A stretch of 64,000 bases of DNA, from NCBI RefSeq assembly GCF_009901585.1, contig NZ_WXYO01000001.1, positions 372,001 through 436,000 on the forward strand, given 5' to 3'. The notes beneath the pieces were generated by a model. It saw only the letters and a program-made list of their open reading frames with translations. It made no database searches and had not been told where the DNA came from. Source of the stretch: Poritiphilus flavus. GTDB lineage: Bacteria > Bacteroidota > Bacteroidia > Flavobacteriales > Flavobacteriaceae. The position numbers were made by a program, and so were the translations under genes. This document shows, piece after piece, positions 42,907-52,641 of this stretch (positions within the stretch are counted from its first letter, which is position 1; each line of letters begins with the position of its first letter).

Positions 42907-44601
42907 ATGTGTAATCATCATATCCCAATAAACATACACGATCAGAACGAACACGATCAGGAACACAAGTTCTGGAGCAGACGATCCTTTTTGCAGGCAT
43001 TAGGCATTGCCGGGTCGGGCACCATGATGCTGGGTAGTAATATGCTCACCGCATCGGCGCCGTCCCCACTGACCGCGGCTATTGCCAATGCCGAAAACGA
43101 CTGCATCCTTATACTTATCCGACTTTCAGGAGGAAATGATGGTCTGAGTACCGTTATTCCTATTGAACAGTACGATACCTATGCCAACGCGAGGCCAAAC
43201 ATCTACATTCCGGAAAGTAAGATCCTTAAACTTACCGATGATTTTGGAGTGCCTACCTATATGAATGCCCTGGAACCGCTATGGGGCGAAGGGCAATTCA
43301 AAGCCGCACACGGTGTGGGTTACCAAAATCAAAGTCTTTCGCATTTTACCGGTTCGGATATCTACGCGAATACCGACCTGACCACTACCGGTTTCAGCGG
43401 ATTGGATACCGGTTGGATGGGACGATATTTTGAAAATCTCTATCCGGATTACCTGGTAAATCCACCTGCCGCACCGGCAGCCATACAGATAGGGCAATAC
43501 GGTAACCTCATCTTTGAAGGGGAGGAAACCAATTATGCCTTTGTGGCTAACAATATCGATCAGTTGGAAGAGATTGCCCAATCCGGTCAGTTCTATGCGT
43601 TGGATGATGCCCTGTTTGATGGATGTATGTACGGAGATCAGTTGAAATTCCTAAGGGGAGTTGCCAACACCACTTATGAATTCTCCGGACTGATCCACGA
43701 GGCCTACGAAAGAGGCTCTAACCAGGTAGAGTATCAGGACAATGGCTTTGCAAGGCAATTGGCCCTTTTGGCCCGATTGATCAAAGGAAATCTGGGTACT
43801 AAGGTATATATGATCTCTATGGGTGGATTTGACACTCACGGAAATCAGCCATTGGCCCACGAACGCCTGATGTCTAACCTTTCTGTAGCCATCAATAACT
43901 TCTACGAAGACCTTACGTTTACCCAACAGGACGAGAAAGTATTGAGTATGACCTTCTCCGAATTCGGACGAAGGATCTTTGAGAACGGTTCTAACGGAAC
44001 GGATCACGGTAAGGCTGCCCCTACCCTGTTCTTCGGTTCCGGATTGAACGGTAGTGCTTTTGTAGGTGAACACCCATCATTGGACGCTCCTAACGGAAGG
44101 GGTAACCTGGAATACACTATGGATTTCAGGGACCTGTACGCAACGGTACTGGCTGAGTGGTTATGTGTACCCATCCCGCTCGTAGAACAGCATTTATTAG
44201 GACACACTTACAACCCTATAAACCTTGGCTTTAACTGTAGCGGGGTAGAATTCCCGGATATCGCTTACGATGATCAACCGCCAACGCCACCATCTCCGGA
44301 TGATCCCGTAGCGGACAATCCTACAGATGAGTTGCTTAACGCCATTGTACACAAGCCGTTCTATCCAACAGACGGAGCGCCGCATATCTATCTGGAAATG
44401 CCGCTTACCGCTCATGTTGATATTCAGTTGTACAACATACTGGGACAGAATGTAGGTACGGTATACAATGAGATCATGGCTGAAGGATCTGCTGAGATCA
44501 ATATCCGTGACCGTATGCCTAATCATTTGTCTACAGGTAAATATATTTACCGTATTCAGGTCTCAGACCGTAAAATGTCCAAATCTATCATGGTGTCATA
44601 A
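42907..44601 (+). CDS. DUF1501 protein with Tat-like signal and T9SS tail
   Basis: A 564-residue sulfatase-superfamily-like protein (DUF1501). Residues 22-45 hold a Tat-type signal (FWSRRSFLQALGIAGSG with Arg25-Arg26). The body has LIRLSGGNDGLSTVIP, FSGLDTGWMGRYF, GGFDTHGNQ and FSEFGRRIFENGSNGTDHG, all typical of the family. A Pro/Asp-rich linker (PPTPPSPDDPVADNPTDE) leads into an 85-residue beta domain ending in KSIMVS that resembles a type IX sorting signal. It is co-transcribed with DUF1800 and followed by a terminator. Confidence 0.87.
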   Translation: MCNHHIPINIHDQNEHDQEHKFWSRRSFLQALGIAGSGTMMLGSNMLTASAPSPLTAAIANAENDCILILIRLSGGNDGLSTVIPIEQYDTYANARPNIYIPESKILKLTDDFGVPTYMNALEPLWGEGQFKAAHGVGYQNQSLSHFTGSDIYANTDLTTTGFSGLDTGWMGRYFENLYPDYLVNPPAAPAAIQIGQYGNLIFEGEETNYAFVANNIDQLEEIAQSGQFYALDDALFDGCMYGDQLKFLRGVANTTYEFSGLIHEAYERGSNQVEYQDNGFARQLALLARLIKGNLGTKVYMISMGGFDTHGNQPLAHERLMSNLSVAINNFYEDLTFTQQDEKVLSMTFSEFGRRIFENGSNGTDHGKAAPTLFFGSGLNGSAFVGEHPSLDAPNGRGNLEYTMDFRDLYATVLAEWLCVPIPLVEQHLLGHTYNPINLGFNCSGVEFPDIAYDDQPPTPPSPDDPVADNPTDELLNAIVHKPFYPTDGAPHIYLEMPLTAHVDIQLYNILGQNVGTVYNEIMAEGSAEINIRDRMPNHLSTGKYIYRIQVSDRKMSKSIMVS

Positions 44602-44625
44602 AAGACACCCTATCGAGGATTTATG

Positions 44626-44686
44626 CCCTCGGACGCTGGACATTCTAACAATGCCGTTAGTCCAGTGTCTCGAGGGTTTTCTTTTT
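44626..44686 (+). terminator. Intrinsic terminator after DUF1800-DUF1501 operon
   Basis: CCCTCG and GACGCTGGA pair with TCCAGTGTC and CGAGGG around a 20-base loop, followed by TTTTCTTTTT. Confidence 0.85.
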
Positions 44687-44720
44687 ACATACAGGGTGAT
44701 GCCGGGCTGAAAATATTGGT

Positions 44721-44728
44721 TATTTTTG
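44721..44728 (+). promoter_or_regulatory. -7 box of metG
   Basis: TATTTTTG matches the -7 consensus 23 bases before the metG ATG. No TTG stands at the usual -33 spacing. Confidence 0.45.
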
Positions 44729-44751
44729 TGCCTTAATTCCACATCCTAAGC

Positions 44752-46827
44752 ATGCAAGACCCTGAAAATCCAGCTCGCTATACTTTAACGGCGGCACTAC
44801 CGTACACCAATGGCCCCATACATATTGGGCACCTGGCGGGGGTTTATGTGCCGGCAGATATCTATGCCCGTTACCTGAGGCTAAGGGGTAGAGACGTCCT
44901 TTTTATTTGTGGGAGCGATGAACACGGGGTAGCTATTCCGATGAAGGCCAAAAAGGAAGGGGTTTCCCCCAGGGAGATCATTGACAAGTATCACGGGATG
45001 ATCAAGAAGTCCTTTGAGGACTTTGGCATTTCTTTCGATAACTATTCGCGGACCTCAGCTCAGATCCATCATGAGACTACTTCAGATTTTTTCAGGAAGC
45101 TCAATGAGCAAGGGGATTTTATAGAGGAAACTTCGGAGCAATTGTACGATGAGGAGGCACATCAGTTCCTGGCAGACCGCTTTGTAACCGGAACCTGCCC
45201 CAATTGCGGTTATGAAGAGGCCTATGGGGATCAGTGTGAGAACTGCGGGTCCTCTTTGAATGCTACAGATCTGATCAACCCAAAATCCACAATTACCGGG
45301 GCCGTTCCTTCTATGAAGGAGACCAAACACTGGTATTTGCCGCTCAACCGTTACGACGACTTTCTGAAGGAATGGATCATTGATGGGCATAAGGCAGACT
45401 GGAAACCCAACGTCTACGGCCAGTGCAAATCCTGGATTGACGATGGGCTTAAGCCACGGGCCGTTACCCGCGATCTCGATTGGGGTATTCCTGTACCTGT
45501 AGAGGGAGCAGAAGGTAAGGTGATCTATGTTTGGTTTGACGCCCCAATCGGTTACATCTCATCCGCCAGGGAGTGGGCGGAACAGCAAGGCAAAGATTGG
45601 GAGATCTACTGGAAAGATAAAAACACCAAATTGGTGCATTTTATAGGTAAAGACAATATCGTATTCCATTGCATTATTTTTCCGTGCATGCTAAAAGCTC
45701 ACGGAGATTATGTGCTACCGGATAATGTTCCCGCTAATGAATTCCTAAACCTGGAAGGCAATAAATTATCCACTTCCAAGAACTGGGCCGTATGGCTGCA
45801 TGAATACCTGGAAGACTTTAAGGATATGCAGGATGTACTGCGTTATGTGCTTACAGCAAATGCTCCTGAAACCAAGGATAACGACTTCACCTGGAAGGAT
45901 TTCCAGGCCAGGAACAACAATGAACTGGTCGCGATTTTCGGGAATTTCATCAATCGGGTTGTGGTGCTGACCAATAAGTACTTCCAGGGAGTGGTTCCGG
46001 AGGCTGAGGAGCTTACGGAAACAGATCTGAGCACCCTGGAAAGCCTGAGGAGTTTTCCCGGAATCATTTCCGGTTCGCTGGAACGATACAGATTCAGGGA
46101 AGCCAGCCAGGAATTGCTCAATCTTGCCAGACTGGGGAACAAATACCTGGCGGATGAAGAACCCTGGAAGGTGATCAAGGAGGATGAGGCCCGAGTGCGG
46201 AGCATTATGTTCGTAGCGCTGCAGATCGCCTCAGGTCTGGCCATACTCAGCGAACCTTTTTTACCTCATACCTCGGAGAAACTCAAAGGCATTTTAGGCT
46301 TTGATTCCGGTGAGGTAGTCTCGACCTGGGAGGAAGTGGAAACGGTGGAAACACTAATCCCATCCGGACATCAGATCGGGAAGTCTGAACTACTATTCAG
46401 AAAAATAGAGGATAAGGAAATAGAAACGCAATTGGAACGACTACAAGCCACCAAAAAAGCCAACGAAAACGAAAACAAAGAGATCATGCCACAAAAAGAC
46501 ACCATTAGTTTTGAAGATTTTAGCAAAATGGACATGCGGGTAGGTACAGTGCTGGAGGCTGAGAAAATGCCCAAAACCAAAAAACTGATGGTGCTGAAGG
46601 TAGATACCGGTTTGGATACGCGGACCATTGTCTCCGGGATAGCGGAAAGCTTTAGTCCGGAAGAGGTTGTAGGCAAAAAGGTCACCGTATTGGTAAACCT
46701 GGCTCCCCGGCCCTTGAGAGGGGTAAATAGCGAGGGGATGATATTGATGACAGAGAACTCCGAAGGCAAATTGGTTTTCCTTAATCCGGATGAGGATGGT
46801 GTTGGGAATGGAGAGACAATCAGCTAA
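44752..46827 (+). CDS. metG: Methionyl-tRNA synthetase
   Basis: Class I synthetase charging tRNA-Met. The 691 residues contain the HIGH motif ([14 protein letters not shown], about 16-29), a zinc knuckle with [18 protein letters not shown], the KMSKS equivalent NKLSTSKNW, the helical anticodon domain, and a C-terminal EMAP/Trbp111-like OB domain ([19 protein letters not shown]) that aids tRNA binding and dimerisation. All parts are intact and the length is normal for this form. Confidence 0.97.
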   Translation: MQDPENPARYTLTAALPYTNGPIHIGHLAGVYVPADIYARYLRLRGRDVLFICGSDEHGVAIPMKAKKEGVSPREIIDKYHGMIKKSFEDFGISFDNYSRTSAQIHHETTSDFFRKLNEQGDFIEETSEQLYDEEAHQFLADRFVTGTCPNCGYEEAYGDQCENCGSSLNATDLINPKSTITGAVPSMKETKHWYLPLNRYDDFLKEWIIDGHKADWKPNVYGQCKSWIDDGLKPRAVTRDLDWGIPVPVEGAEGKVIYVWFDAPIGYISSAREWAEQQGKDWEIYWKDKNTKLVHFIGKDNIVFHCIIFPCMLKAHGDYVLPDNVPANEFLNLEGNKLSTSKNWAVWLHEYLEDFKDMQDVLRYVLTANAPETKDNDFTWKDFQARNNNELVAIFGNFINRVVVLTNKYFQGVVPEAEELTETDLSTLESLRSFPGIISGSLERYRFREASQELLNLARLGNKYLADEEPWKVIKEDEARVRSIMFVALQIASGLAILSEPFLPHTSEKLKGILGFDSGEVVSTWEEVETVETLIPSGHQIGKSELLFRKIEDKEIETQLERLQATKKANENENKEIMPQKDTISFEDFSKMDMRVGTVLEAEKMPKTKKLMVLKVDTGLDTRTIVSGIAESFSPEEVVGKKVTVLVNLAPRPLRGVNSEGMILMTENSEGKLVFLNPDEDGVGNGETIS

Positions 46828-46881
46828 GGTAAATAGGCATTATTAAACCTCAGACCCTTTAAAATCCACTAAATACTTGCT

Positions 46882-47721
46882 ATGCGCATACTTCTTTCTA
46901 CTATTTTCATTTTTTCTTTTTTGATTGGTATTGCCCAGACCGATACCATAAAACAACCTAAGAACCTCTGGCAGGAATTCACCTATGATATTGGGAATAT
47001 GTTTGGCGGAATGGGTTATTCCTATAGTCGGCCCTTTCATTGGAAAGGCAAGCAGTGGGGGCATTTTGGGATGATTACAGCTGGAACCGCAGGACTCTAT
47101 TTTGTAGATGATGAGTTTGAGCATTGGGTAAACGGCTTTAGTGGTGATGCTCCGGATTGGTTGATCACCTACGGTACGGAGTACGGTAGCCCTGAAAACA
47201 ACTATATGCTTACCGGCGCGGTGTATCTTACAGGCCTATTTACCAAAAATGAAAAATTGCGAAGAACCGGAGTGCTGCTGATCTCTTCGGCCTCGGCCGC
47301 AGGTCTGCTACAACAGGTCAGCAAACGGATCATCGGACGGGCAAGGCCAAGAAGCGGGGACTCCTCTGATGTTTTTGACCCCTTTCATTTGGATAGGGTC
47401 CTAAACTATGATTCCTTTCCCTCGGGCCACGCCATGCTGGCTTTTACCAATGCCTATGTTATCGCCAAACAATTTAAAAGCCCATGGGTGAAGGCTGGAT
47501 TATACGCCGTAGGATCTATTCCGGGTTTTGTAAGGATTATGGACGACTACCACTGGATCTCCGATGTGGCCTTTGGCATGGCCATAAGTGTTTTCATCGT
47601 AGAAGCCATAGATCGTTATCTTGATAAAAAATACGATCAGAAATACAATGATAATTCTAAGAAACTAAGTTGGGACCTTAATATCGGTCCGGGCCAAGTG
47701 GGTGTTATCATGCGCTTTTGA
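46882..47721 (+). CDS. PAP2-family phosphatase
   Basis: A 279-residue exported or membrane phosphatase. The three phosphatase motifs are present: KRIIGRARPR, SFPSGHAMLAF and RIMDDYHWISDVAFG, with signal peptide or first helix at the N-terminus (LLSTIFIFSFLIGIAQ) and further helices around the motifs. Family members dephosphorylate phosphatidate, undecaprenyl diphosphate or related lipids on the outer face of the inner membrane. The exact substrate is not evident. The C-terminus after the last motif is short and basic. Confidence 0.85.
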   Translation: MRILLSTIFIFSFLIGIAQTDTIKQPKNLWQEFTYDIGNMFGGMGYSYSRPFHWKGKQWGHFGMITAGTAGLYFVDDEFEHWVNGFSGDAPDWLITYGTEYGSPENNYMLTGAVYLTGLFTKNEKLRRTGVLLISSASAAGLLQQVSKRIIGRARPRSGDSSDVFDPFHLDRVLNYDSFPSGHAMLAFTNAYVIAKQFKSPWVKAGLYAVGSIPGFVRIMDDYHWISDVAFGMAISVFIVEAIDRYLDKKYDQKYNDNSKKLSWDLNIGPGQVGVIMRF

Positions 47722-47765
47722 TTCCTTGATCCTTGGATATAGCAGATGATGACAATTTTTAGGCC

Positions 47766-48668
47766 ATGCTGAAAGTAGCCTTCCATCCCATCTACAGGCA
47801 CCCACTACCGGAGAAACATCGGTTTCCCATGTTGAAATACGAACTACTCCCACAGCAACTTTTGCATGAAGGCACCTGCAATCAGGACAATTTCTTCGAA
47901 CCAGAAGTTCCGAACGACAAATATATTGTCTCCGTACATGAGCCCGAATACTTTTACGATCTTCTGAACCTCAAGATCCCGCACCGTGAAGCACGCAAAA
48001 TAGGCTTTCCTTTAAGCAGGGAGTTGGTACAACGAGAAAGGATCATTGCTGACGGTACCATGAAAGCCTGTGAATATGCTTTGGAGAACGGTATAGCCAT
48101 GAATATTGCCGGCGGCACCCATCACGCCTACACAGACCGGGGTGAGGCTTTTTGTATGCTGAACGATCAGGCCATAGGTGCGCGTTACCTGCAGGCCAAA
48201 GGATACGCCCGGCGCATCCTGATCATAGATCTGGATGTTCACCAGGGTAATGGCACAGCCCAGATCTTTCAGGAAGACCCTTCTGTATTTACTTTCTCTA
48301 TGCACGGAGCCTCAAACTATCCCTTCAAAAAAGAGACTTCGGACCTGGATATCCCGCTGCCAAAAGGCACTACTGACAACGAATACCTCTCTATACTTTA
48401 TGATACCCTCCCGGGATTGCTGCAGGAGTTCAGACCGGATTTTGCTTTTTACCTCAGTGGAGTAGATATACTGTCAACCGACAAATTAGGAACTCTATCC
48501 CTTAGCCCTCAAGGATGCCGAAAGCGCGATGAATTTGTACTAAAGGCCTGTAAGCGTCATGGTGTTCCAATTCAGTGTAGCATGGGTGGAGGTTATTCCA
48601 GGGATATTAAGATCATCGTGGAGGCTCATGCCAACACCTATAGAGCGGCTCAGCAGATCTTTTTCTAA
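47766..48668 (+). CDS. Histone deacetylase-family amidohydrolase
   Basis: A 300-residue zinc amidohydrolase of the HDAC/acetoin-utilisation/acetylpolyamine group. Zinc and catalytic elements appear as NIAGGTHHAYTDRGEAFCML, LIIDLDVHQGNGTAQIF and FYLSGVDIL, with MGGGYS near the end. In bacteria these enzymes act on acetylated polyamines, acetoin-related compounds or acetyl-lysine; which applies here is unknown. It ends 79 bases before the nucleoside hydrolase gene. Confidence 0.88.
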   Translation: MLKVAFHPIYRHPLPEKHRFPMLKYELLPQQLLHEGTCNQDNFFEPEVPNDKYIVSVHEPEYFYDLLNLKIPHREARKIGFPLSRELVQRERIIADGTMKACEYALENGIAMNIAGGTHHAYTDRGEAFCMLNDQAIGARYLQAKGYARRILIIDLDVHQGNGTAQIFQEDPSVFTFSMHGASNYPFKKETSDLDIPLPKGTTDNEYLSILYDTLPGLLQEFRPDFAFYLSGVDILSTDKLGTLSLSPQGCRKRDEFVLKACKRHGVPIQCSMGGGYSRDIKIIVEAHANTYRAAQQIFF

Positions 48669-48747
48669 GACCCGTGTTCAAGCTTTGTTCCTATTGCTGT
48701 TTTCCCTGGTAAATTTGTATATTGAAAGCAGTAATCAACCTGGTAAA

Positions 48748-49812
48748 ATGACGCAACCTTCCCTCAAAACCGACTCCCATTATTCCATTATCATTTGTCT
48801 CTTTCTTTTTCTAACCACTCTGCTCGGCTGTAAGGATGGCCCCAACAGATCCGAAGCGGCATCGTCTGCCGAGTCAGCGGAAAAAGAGACGGTCTCAGAA
48901 AAAGTAAAAGTCATATTCGATACGGACGCGAACAATGAGCTGGACGATCAACACGCCCTGGCTTACCTGCTTTTTAATGGCCCTACTTTTGACCTGCAGG
49001 CAGTCACTGTAAATGCCACCTACAACGGTGGTGATATTAATGGCCACTACGAGGAAGCCGAAAGGGTGTTGCAACTCTGCAATCTTAAGGACAGTGTTCC
49101 CTTGCTTAAAGGCGCTAATGGAGGGTTTTCTGAAATAGCCCCAACATTTGACCCGGAGAATTATGACGGACAGGAAGCCGTGGATTTTATCCTTGAATCC
49201 ACAAAGAAAGACTCGGTTATAATTATTGCCGTAGGCAAACTTACCAACGTGGCCCTGGCATTGAAGAAGGATCCCTCCTTTGCGAGCCGAACCCGGATCG
49301 TATGGCTGGGCTCCAATTATCCGGAGCCGGGAGAATACAACCAGGACAACGATACCATTGCTATGAACTACGTACTGAATACAGATATTCCTTTTGAAAT
49401 GGTTACGGTACGATATGGTGACCCTTCCGGTACGGATGCCGTAAAAGTCACTCAAAGTGAGATCAATACTAAAATGCCTGGCCTGGGTCCAAAAGCGACC
49501 AGCCCCATAACCGGGAGGCACGGAGGAACCTTTGAGACTTTTGGGGATTACTCTGTAAGCCTGTTTGAATACATAGATTATCACGGCGATCCGCCATCCC
49601 GCCCGCTTTTTGATATGGTGGCAGTGGCGCTGCTCAAGAACCAGGCCTGGGGTGAACAAAAAACCATACCCGCTCCTGTTCTGATAGACAATACCTGGAT
49701 TGAAAGGCCTGATAACCCCAGGAAAATCATCTTATGGGAAAACTTTGACAAGCAGGGCTTGCTGGAAGATTTCTATGCCACCCTGGAAAACCCCAAGCCA
49801 ATTTCTAAATAG
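48748..49812 (+). CDS. Nucleoside hydrolase lipoprotein
   Basis: A 354-residue inosine-uridine-type nucleoside hydrolase that splits nucleosides into base and ribose. The Ca2+ site reads DTDANNELDDQHAL at about 56-69; AVTVNATYNGGD and IVWLGSNYP are also family stretches. A lipoprotein signal (Cys in FLTTLLGCKDG) precedes it, so it should act in the periplasm or on the cell surface rather than in the cytosol. ATG 48748 begins the signal; the open frame upstream is not used. ribokinase follows after 7 bases and a sugar porter after that. Confidence 0.87.
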   Translation: MTQPSLKTDSHYSIIICLFLFLTTLLGCKDGPNRSEAASSAESAEKETVSEKVKVIFDTDANNELDDQHALAYLLFNGPTFDLQAVTVNATYNGGDINGHYEEAERVLQLCNLKDSVPLLKGANGGFSEIAPTFDPENYDGQEAVDFILESTKKDSVIIIAVGKLTNVALALKKDPSFASRTRIVWLGSNYPEPGEYNQDNDTIAMNYVLNTDIPFEMVTVRYGDPSGTDAVKVTQSEINTKMPGLGPKATSPITGRHGGTFETFGDYSVSLFEYIDYHGDPPSRPLFDMVAVALLKNQAWGEQKTIPAPVLIDNTWIERPDNPRKIILWENFDKQGLLEDFYATLENPKPISK

Positions 49813-49819
49813 CCGTAAG

Positions 49820-50719
49820 ATGGGAAAAATTGTAGTTGTAGGCAGTTCAAACACTGATATGGTGGTAAAAACCCCGAGGTTTCCTGAGCCGGGTGAGACC
49901 ATCCTGGGTGGTGACTTTTTTATGTTCCCGGGAGGAAAGGGCGCAAACCAGGCGGTTGCGGCCGCCCGTGTGGGTGGTGAGGTTTCCTTCATATGTAGTT
50001 TGGGGGATGATATATTCGGAAAGAATTCCCTCGATGGATATACCAAAGAAAAAATTAACACTAGCAGCGTACTGGTGACCGCGAACACCCCTTCCGGGGT
50101 TGCCCTGATCACAGTTAATGCTTCAGGTGAAAATGAAATTGTGGTGGCTTCCGGAGCCAATGCCTTGTTGTCTGAAGAGCACCTGGAAAGCGCTTCCGGA
50201 ATGCTAAATCAGGCAACTATGGTGCTGACGCAACTGGAAACACCAATGGCTACCGTGGAATTTTTGGCCCAAAGATGCCGGGAAACAGGCATACCACTGA
50301 TCATTAACCCGGCACCCGCACAGAAACTGACCGATGAAACCCTTAAAGGTCTTTACCTTATAACCCCAAACGAGACGGAGACCCGAATCCTTACCGGAAT
50401 TGATCCGTCTGAAGAGGGTGGTGCAGAGAAGGCCTCCGCTTATTTACTCGAAAAGGGCGTACAGAATGTGATCATCACCCTTGGAAAAAGAGGCGCCTAC
50501 TTCCACAATGCTGAAAAACAGTTTCTTAGTAAACCCCCTGTTGTAATGGCGGTTGATACCACAGCTGCAGGTGATGTTTTTAATGGGGTTTTAACCGTCT
50601 GCCTGTCGCAAAATAAATCCTGGGAAGAGAGTATTGCATTCGCGAATAAAGCCGCTGCCCTTTCCGTAACGCGAATGGGGGCACAGGCCTCTGCACCCTA
50701 TTTGGATGAAATCAACTAA
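49820..50719 (+). CDS. rbsK: Ribokinase
   Basis: A 299-residue PfkB-family kinase phosphorylating ribose to ribose 5-phosphate. Signatures are GGKGANQAVAAARVGG (about 37-52) and the catalytic DTTAAGDVFNGVL near residue 250, with ITLGKRGAYF before it. ATG 49820 lies 7 bases after the nucleoside hydrolase; a longer overlapping frame is not supported. The gene order hydrolase, kinase, transporter argues that ribose from nucleosides is the substrate. Confidence 0.93.
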   Translation: MGKIVVVGSSNTDMVVKTPRFPEPGETILGGDFFMFPGGKGANQAVAAARVGGEVSFICSLGDDIFGKNSLDGYTKEKINTSSVLVTANTPSGVALITVNASGENEIVVASGANALLSEEHLESASGMLNQATMVLTQLETPMATVEFLAQRCRETGIPLIINPAPAQKLTDETLKGLYLITPNETETRILTGIDPSEEGGAEKASAYLLEKGVQNVIITLGKRGAYFHNAEKQFLSKPPVVMAVDTTAAGDVFNGVLTVCLSQNKSWEESIAFANKAAALSVTRMGAQASAPYLDEIN

Positions 50720-50730
50720 ACCAAATACCT

Positions 50731-51726
50731 ATGTTTATTATTGAATCGTACCCGGTAGCTGTAATATTCTGTATTATTACCATGCTGGCCTGGGGCTCCT
50801 GGGCAAATACCCAGAAATTGGCCTCACCCAACTGGCGTTTTGAACTTTTTTATTGGGATTATGTTTTTGGGATCGTAATTTTTTCCCTTTTATTGGCGCT
50901 TACTGCCGGTAGTAGTGGAGATGCCGGCCGGCCATTCATGGAAGACCTTGCCCAGGCGGACCAAGGCAATATAGGCTCGGCTGTTCTTGGCGGGATACTT
51001 TTCAATGCTGCGAATATTTTGCTGGTGGCAGCCATTACTATAGCTGGAATGTCTGTAGCATTTCCCGTAGGTATAGGTTTGGCATTGGTTATCGGGGTTA
51101 TAGTTAACTACATTGACAGCCCGCTGGGAAACTCAGTGTTGCTCTTTGGCGGGGTCGCGCTTATTGTAGTTGCCATGTTGCTCAATGCGAACGCCTATAA
51201 AAAACTTTCAGCCAGTCAGGATAAGGTACCTACTAAGGGTCTGGTCCTGGCCGTAATCGCAGGTCTCCTCATGGGGCTGTTTTACAAATACGTGGCAAAC
51301 TCCATGTTCCCGGATTTTACCCAGCCTATTGACGGAAAGCTTAGCCCCTATACCGCGGTCTTTCTGTTTTCATTGGGGATCCTGGCCAGTAATTTCATTT
51401 TCAATTCTATATTGATGAAGAAACCGGTGGAAGGCACACCTTTAGGATTCGGGGCCTATTTTAAGGGAAGTTCCAGGGATCATTTTATGGGCATACTCGG
51501 TGGTCTTATCTGGTGTGTGGGAATGTCCTTCAGTATACTGGCCTCGGACAAAGCCGGGCCTGCCATCTCCTATGGCCTGGGTCAGGGTGCTACCGTGGTG
51601 GCTGCTTTATGGGGTATTTTTGTTTGGAAAGAGTTCAAAGGAGCCCCCAAAGGTGTCCCAACACTTTTGAATGTGATGTTGGTTGTCTATGTCATTGGCC
51701 TGGCGCTGATCGTTATGGCGCGTTAA
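50731..51726 (+). CDS. GRP/RhaT-like sugar transporter (probable ribose porter)
   Basis: A 331-residue membrane protein with about ten helices, of the glucose/ribose porter (GRP) branch of the drug/metabolite superfamily. Recognisable stretches are MLAWGSWANTQKL near the start, FNAANILLVAAITIAGMSVA FPVGIG-like helices in the middle and ISYGLGQGATVVAALWGIFV near the end. It lies 11 bases after rbsK, so ribose import for the salvage pathway is likely. Substrate choice is inferred from context only. Confidence 0.8.
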   Translation: MFIIESYPVAVIFCIITMLAWGSWANTQKLASPNWRFELFYWDYVFGIVIFSLLLALTAGSSGDAGRPFMEDLAQADQGNIGSAVLGGILFNAANILLVAAITIAGMSVAFPVGIGLALVIGVIVNYIDSPLGNSVLLFGGVALIVVAMLLNANAYKKLSASQDKVPTKGLVLAVIAGLLMGLFYKYVANSMFPDFTQPIDGKLSPYTAVFLFSLGILASNFIFNSILMKKPVEGTPLGFGAYFKGSSRDHFMGILGGLIWCVGMSFSILASDKAGPAISYGLGQGATVVAALWGIFVWKEFKGAPKGVPTLLNVMLVVYVIGLALIVMAR

Positions 51727-51835
51727 ACTCCGGATTCAGGCTTATAGTTTTGGTCTATTCGGGCATAAAATTAGCCTGGGTTTAGGGGCATAATTTCATC
51801 TTAAGAATTTGTACCTTTATGCAAAATTCTTAGAT

Positions 51836-52357
51836 ATGTTAAGCCAGCGCGTAGAAAAAGCATTAAACGATCAGATCCGTGTAGAAGCGGAATCTTCACA
51901 AGTATATTTATCTATGGCCTCCTGGGCCGAAGTCAAAGGATTGGAAGGTATCTCCCAATTTATGTACAAACATTCGGACGAAGAGCGGATGCATATGCTT
52001 AAACTGGTTAAATACGTCAACGAACGCGGGGGGCATGCCCATATTTCAGACCTGAAGGCACCAAAAACCGACTTCGGTTCCTTCCAGAATATGTTCCAGG
52101 AATTATACGAGCATGAGATCTTTGTTTCCAACAGCATAAACGAGCTGGTACATGTAACTCTTGAAGAAAAGGATTATGCCACCCATAATTTCCTGCAATG
52201 GTACGTGGCCGAACAGATAGAGGAAGAGGCTTTGGCCCGGACTATCCTGGATAAGATCAACCTGATTGGGAATGACAAGGGTGGACTTTACCTGTTCGAT
52301 AGGGATGTACAGCAAATTACGGTGGAAAGCGCCGCGGCAGCCAACCCTGAGGAGTAG
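51836..52357 (+). CDS. ftnA: Ferritin
   Basis: A 173-residue non-haem ferritin that oxidises and stores iron. The ferroxidase centre follows E. coli FtnA numbering: Glu17, Tyr24, Glu50 and His53 (SDEERMH), with Glu94 and Gln127 equivalents in FVSNSINELVHVTLEE and NFLQWYVAEQIEEE. ATG 51836 gives the standard start MLSQRVEKALNDQI. A near-consensus -7 box (TACCTTTA) lies at 51812-51819. Confidence 0.95.
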   Translation: MLSQRVEKALNDQIRVEAESSQVYLSMASWAEVKGLEGISQFMYKHSDEERMHMLKLVKYVNERGGHAHISDLKAPKTDFGSFQNMFQELYEHEIFVSNSINELVHVTLEEKDYATHNFLQWYVAEQIEEEALARTILDKINLIGNDKGGLYLFDRDVQQITVESAAAANPEE

Positions 52358-52397
52358 TTTTTAACAGTTTTCTTTATTTAGATTGAATAAAAATTAA

Positions 52398-52405
52398 TAG
52401 CTTTG
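52398..52405 (+). promoter_or_regulatory. -7 box of the Cys-rich mini-gene
   Basis: TAGCTTTG fits TAnnTTTG exactly and lies 20 bases before the TTG start at 52426. The -33 element is poor. Confidence 0.45.
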
Positions 52406-52425
52406 CCCGACTTCAAACTTTTAAG

Positions 52426-52614
52426 TTGGGAAAAAAGAAAAAGGACAAGGCAAAAAAGAAGCTGAAAAAGGCTTTAAAGAAGGAGCAGAAAATACTGCTC
52501 AACATGACCTTCTCCAAGTCCTGTAAAAGTAAGTGTTGCAAGAAATTTGAAAAGGGCGAGCACAAGAGGTGCAAGCGTTGCCCTTGTTTTGATCTGCTCC
52601 AAAAGGTAGCTTAA
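52426..52614 (+). CDS. Small Lys-rich, Cys-rich protein (putative metal-binding)
   Basis: A 62-residue protein in two halves: residues 2-22 are almost all Lys/Ala/Leu, and residues 33-54 hold six cysteines (33, 37, 38, 49, 52, 54) with CKSKCCKKFEKGEHKRCKRC, resembling a small zinc-binding knuckle. The start is a TTG. A consensus -7 box, a terminator hairpin after the stop and orderly cysteine spacing argue it is real. I recall similar short proteins in other flavobacteria but no function. Nucleic-acid binding is possible. Confidence 0.65.
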   Translation: MGKKKKDKAKKKLKKALKKEQKILLNMTFSKSCKSKCCKKFEKGEHKRCKRCPCFDLLQKVA

Positions 52615-52618
52615 TCCC

Positions 52619-52641
52619 CTAAAATTATTTTAGTTTCTTTT
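52619..52641 (+). terminator. Terminator of the Cys-rich mini-gene
   Basis: CTAAAA/TTTTAG stem with a TTA loop followed by TTTCTTTTT. AT-rich and short, so modest strength. It overlaps the end of the convergent gene. Confidence 0.5.

Noticed and set aside
48895-49659. 254-codon minus-strand frame opposite the nucleoside hydrolase
   Set aside because: The plus strand encodes an intact hydrolase with catalytic Asp motif; the antisense product has no family features.
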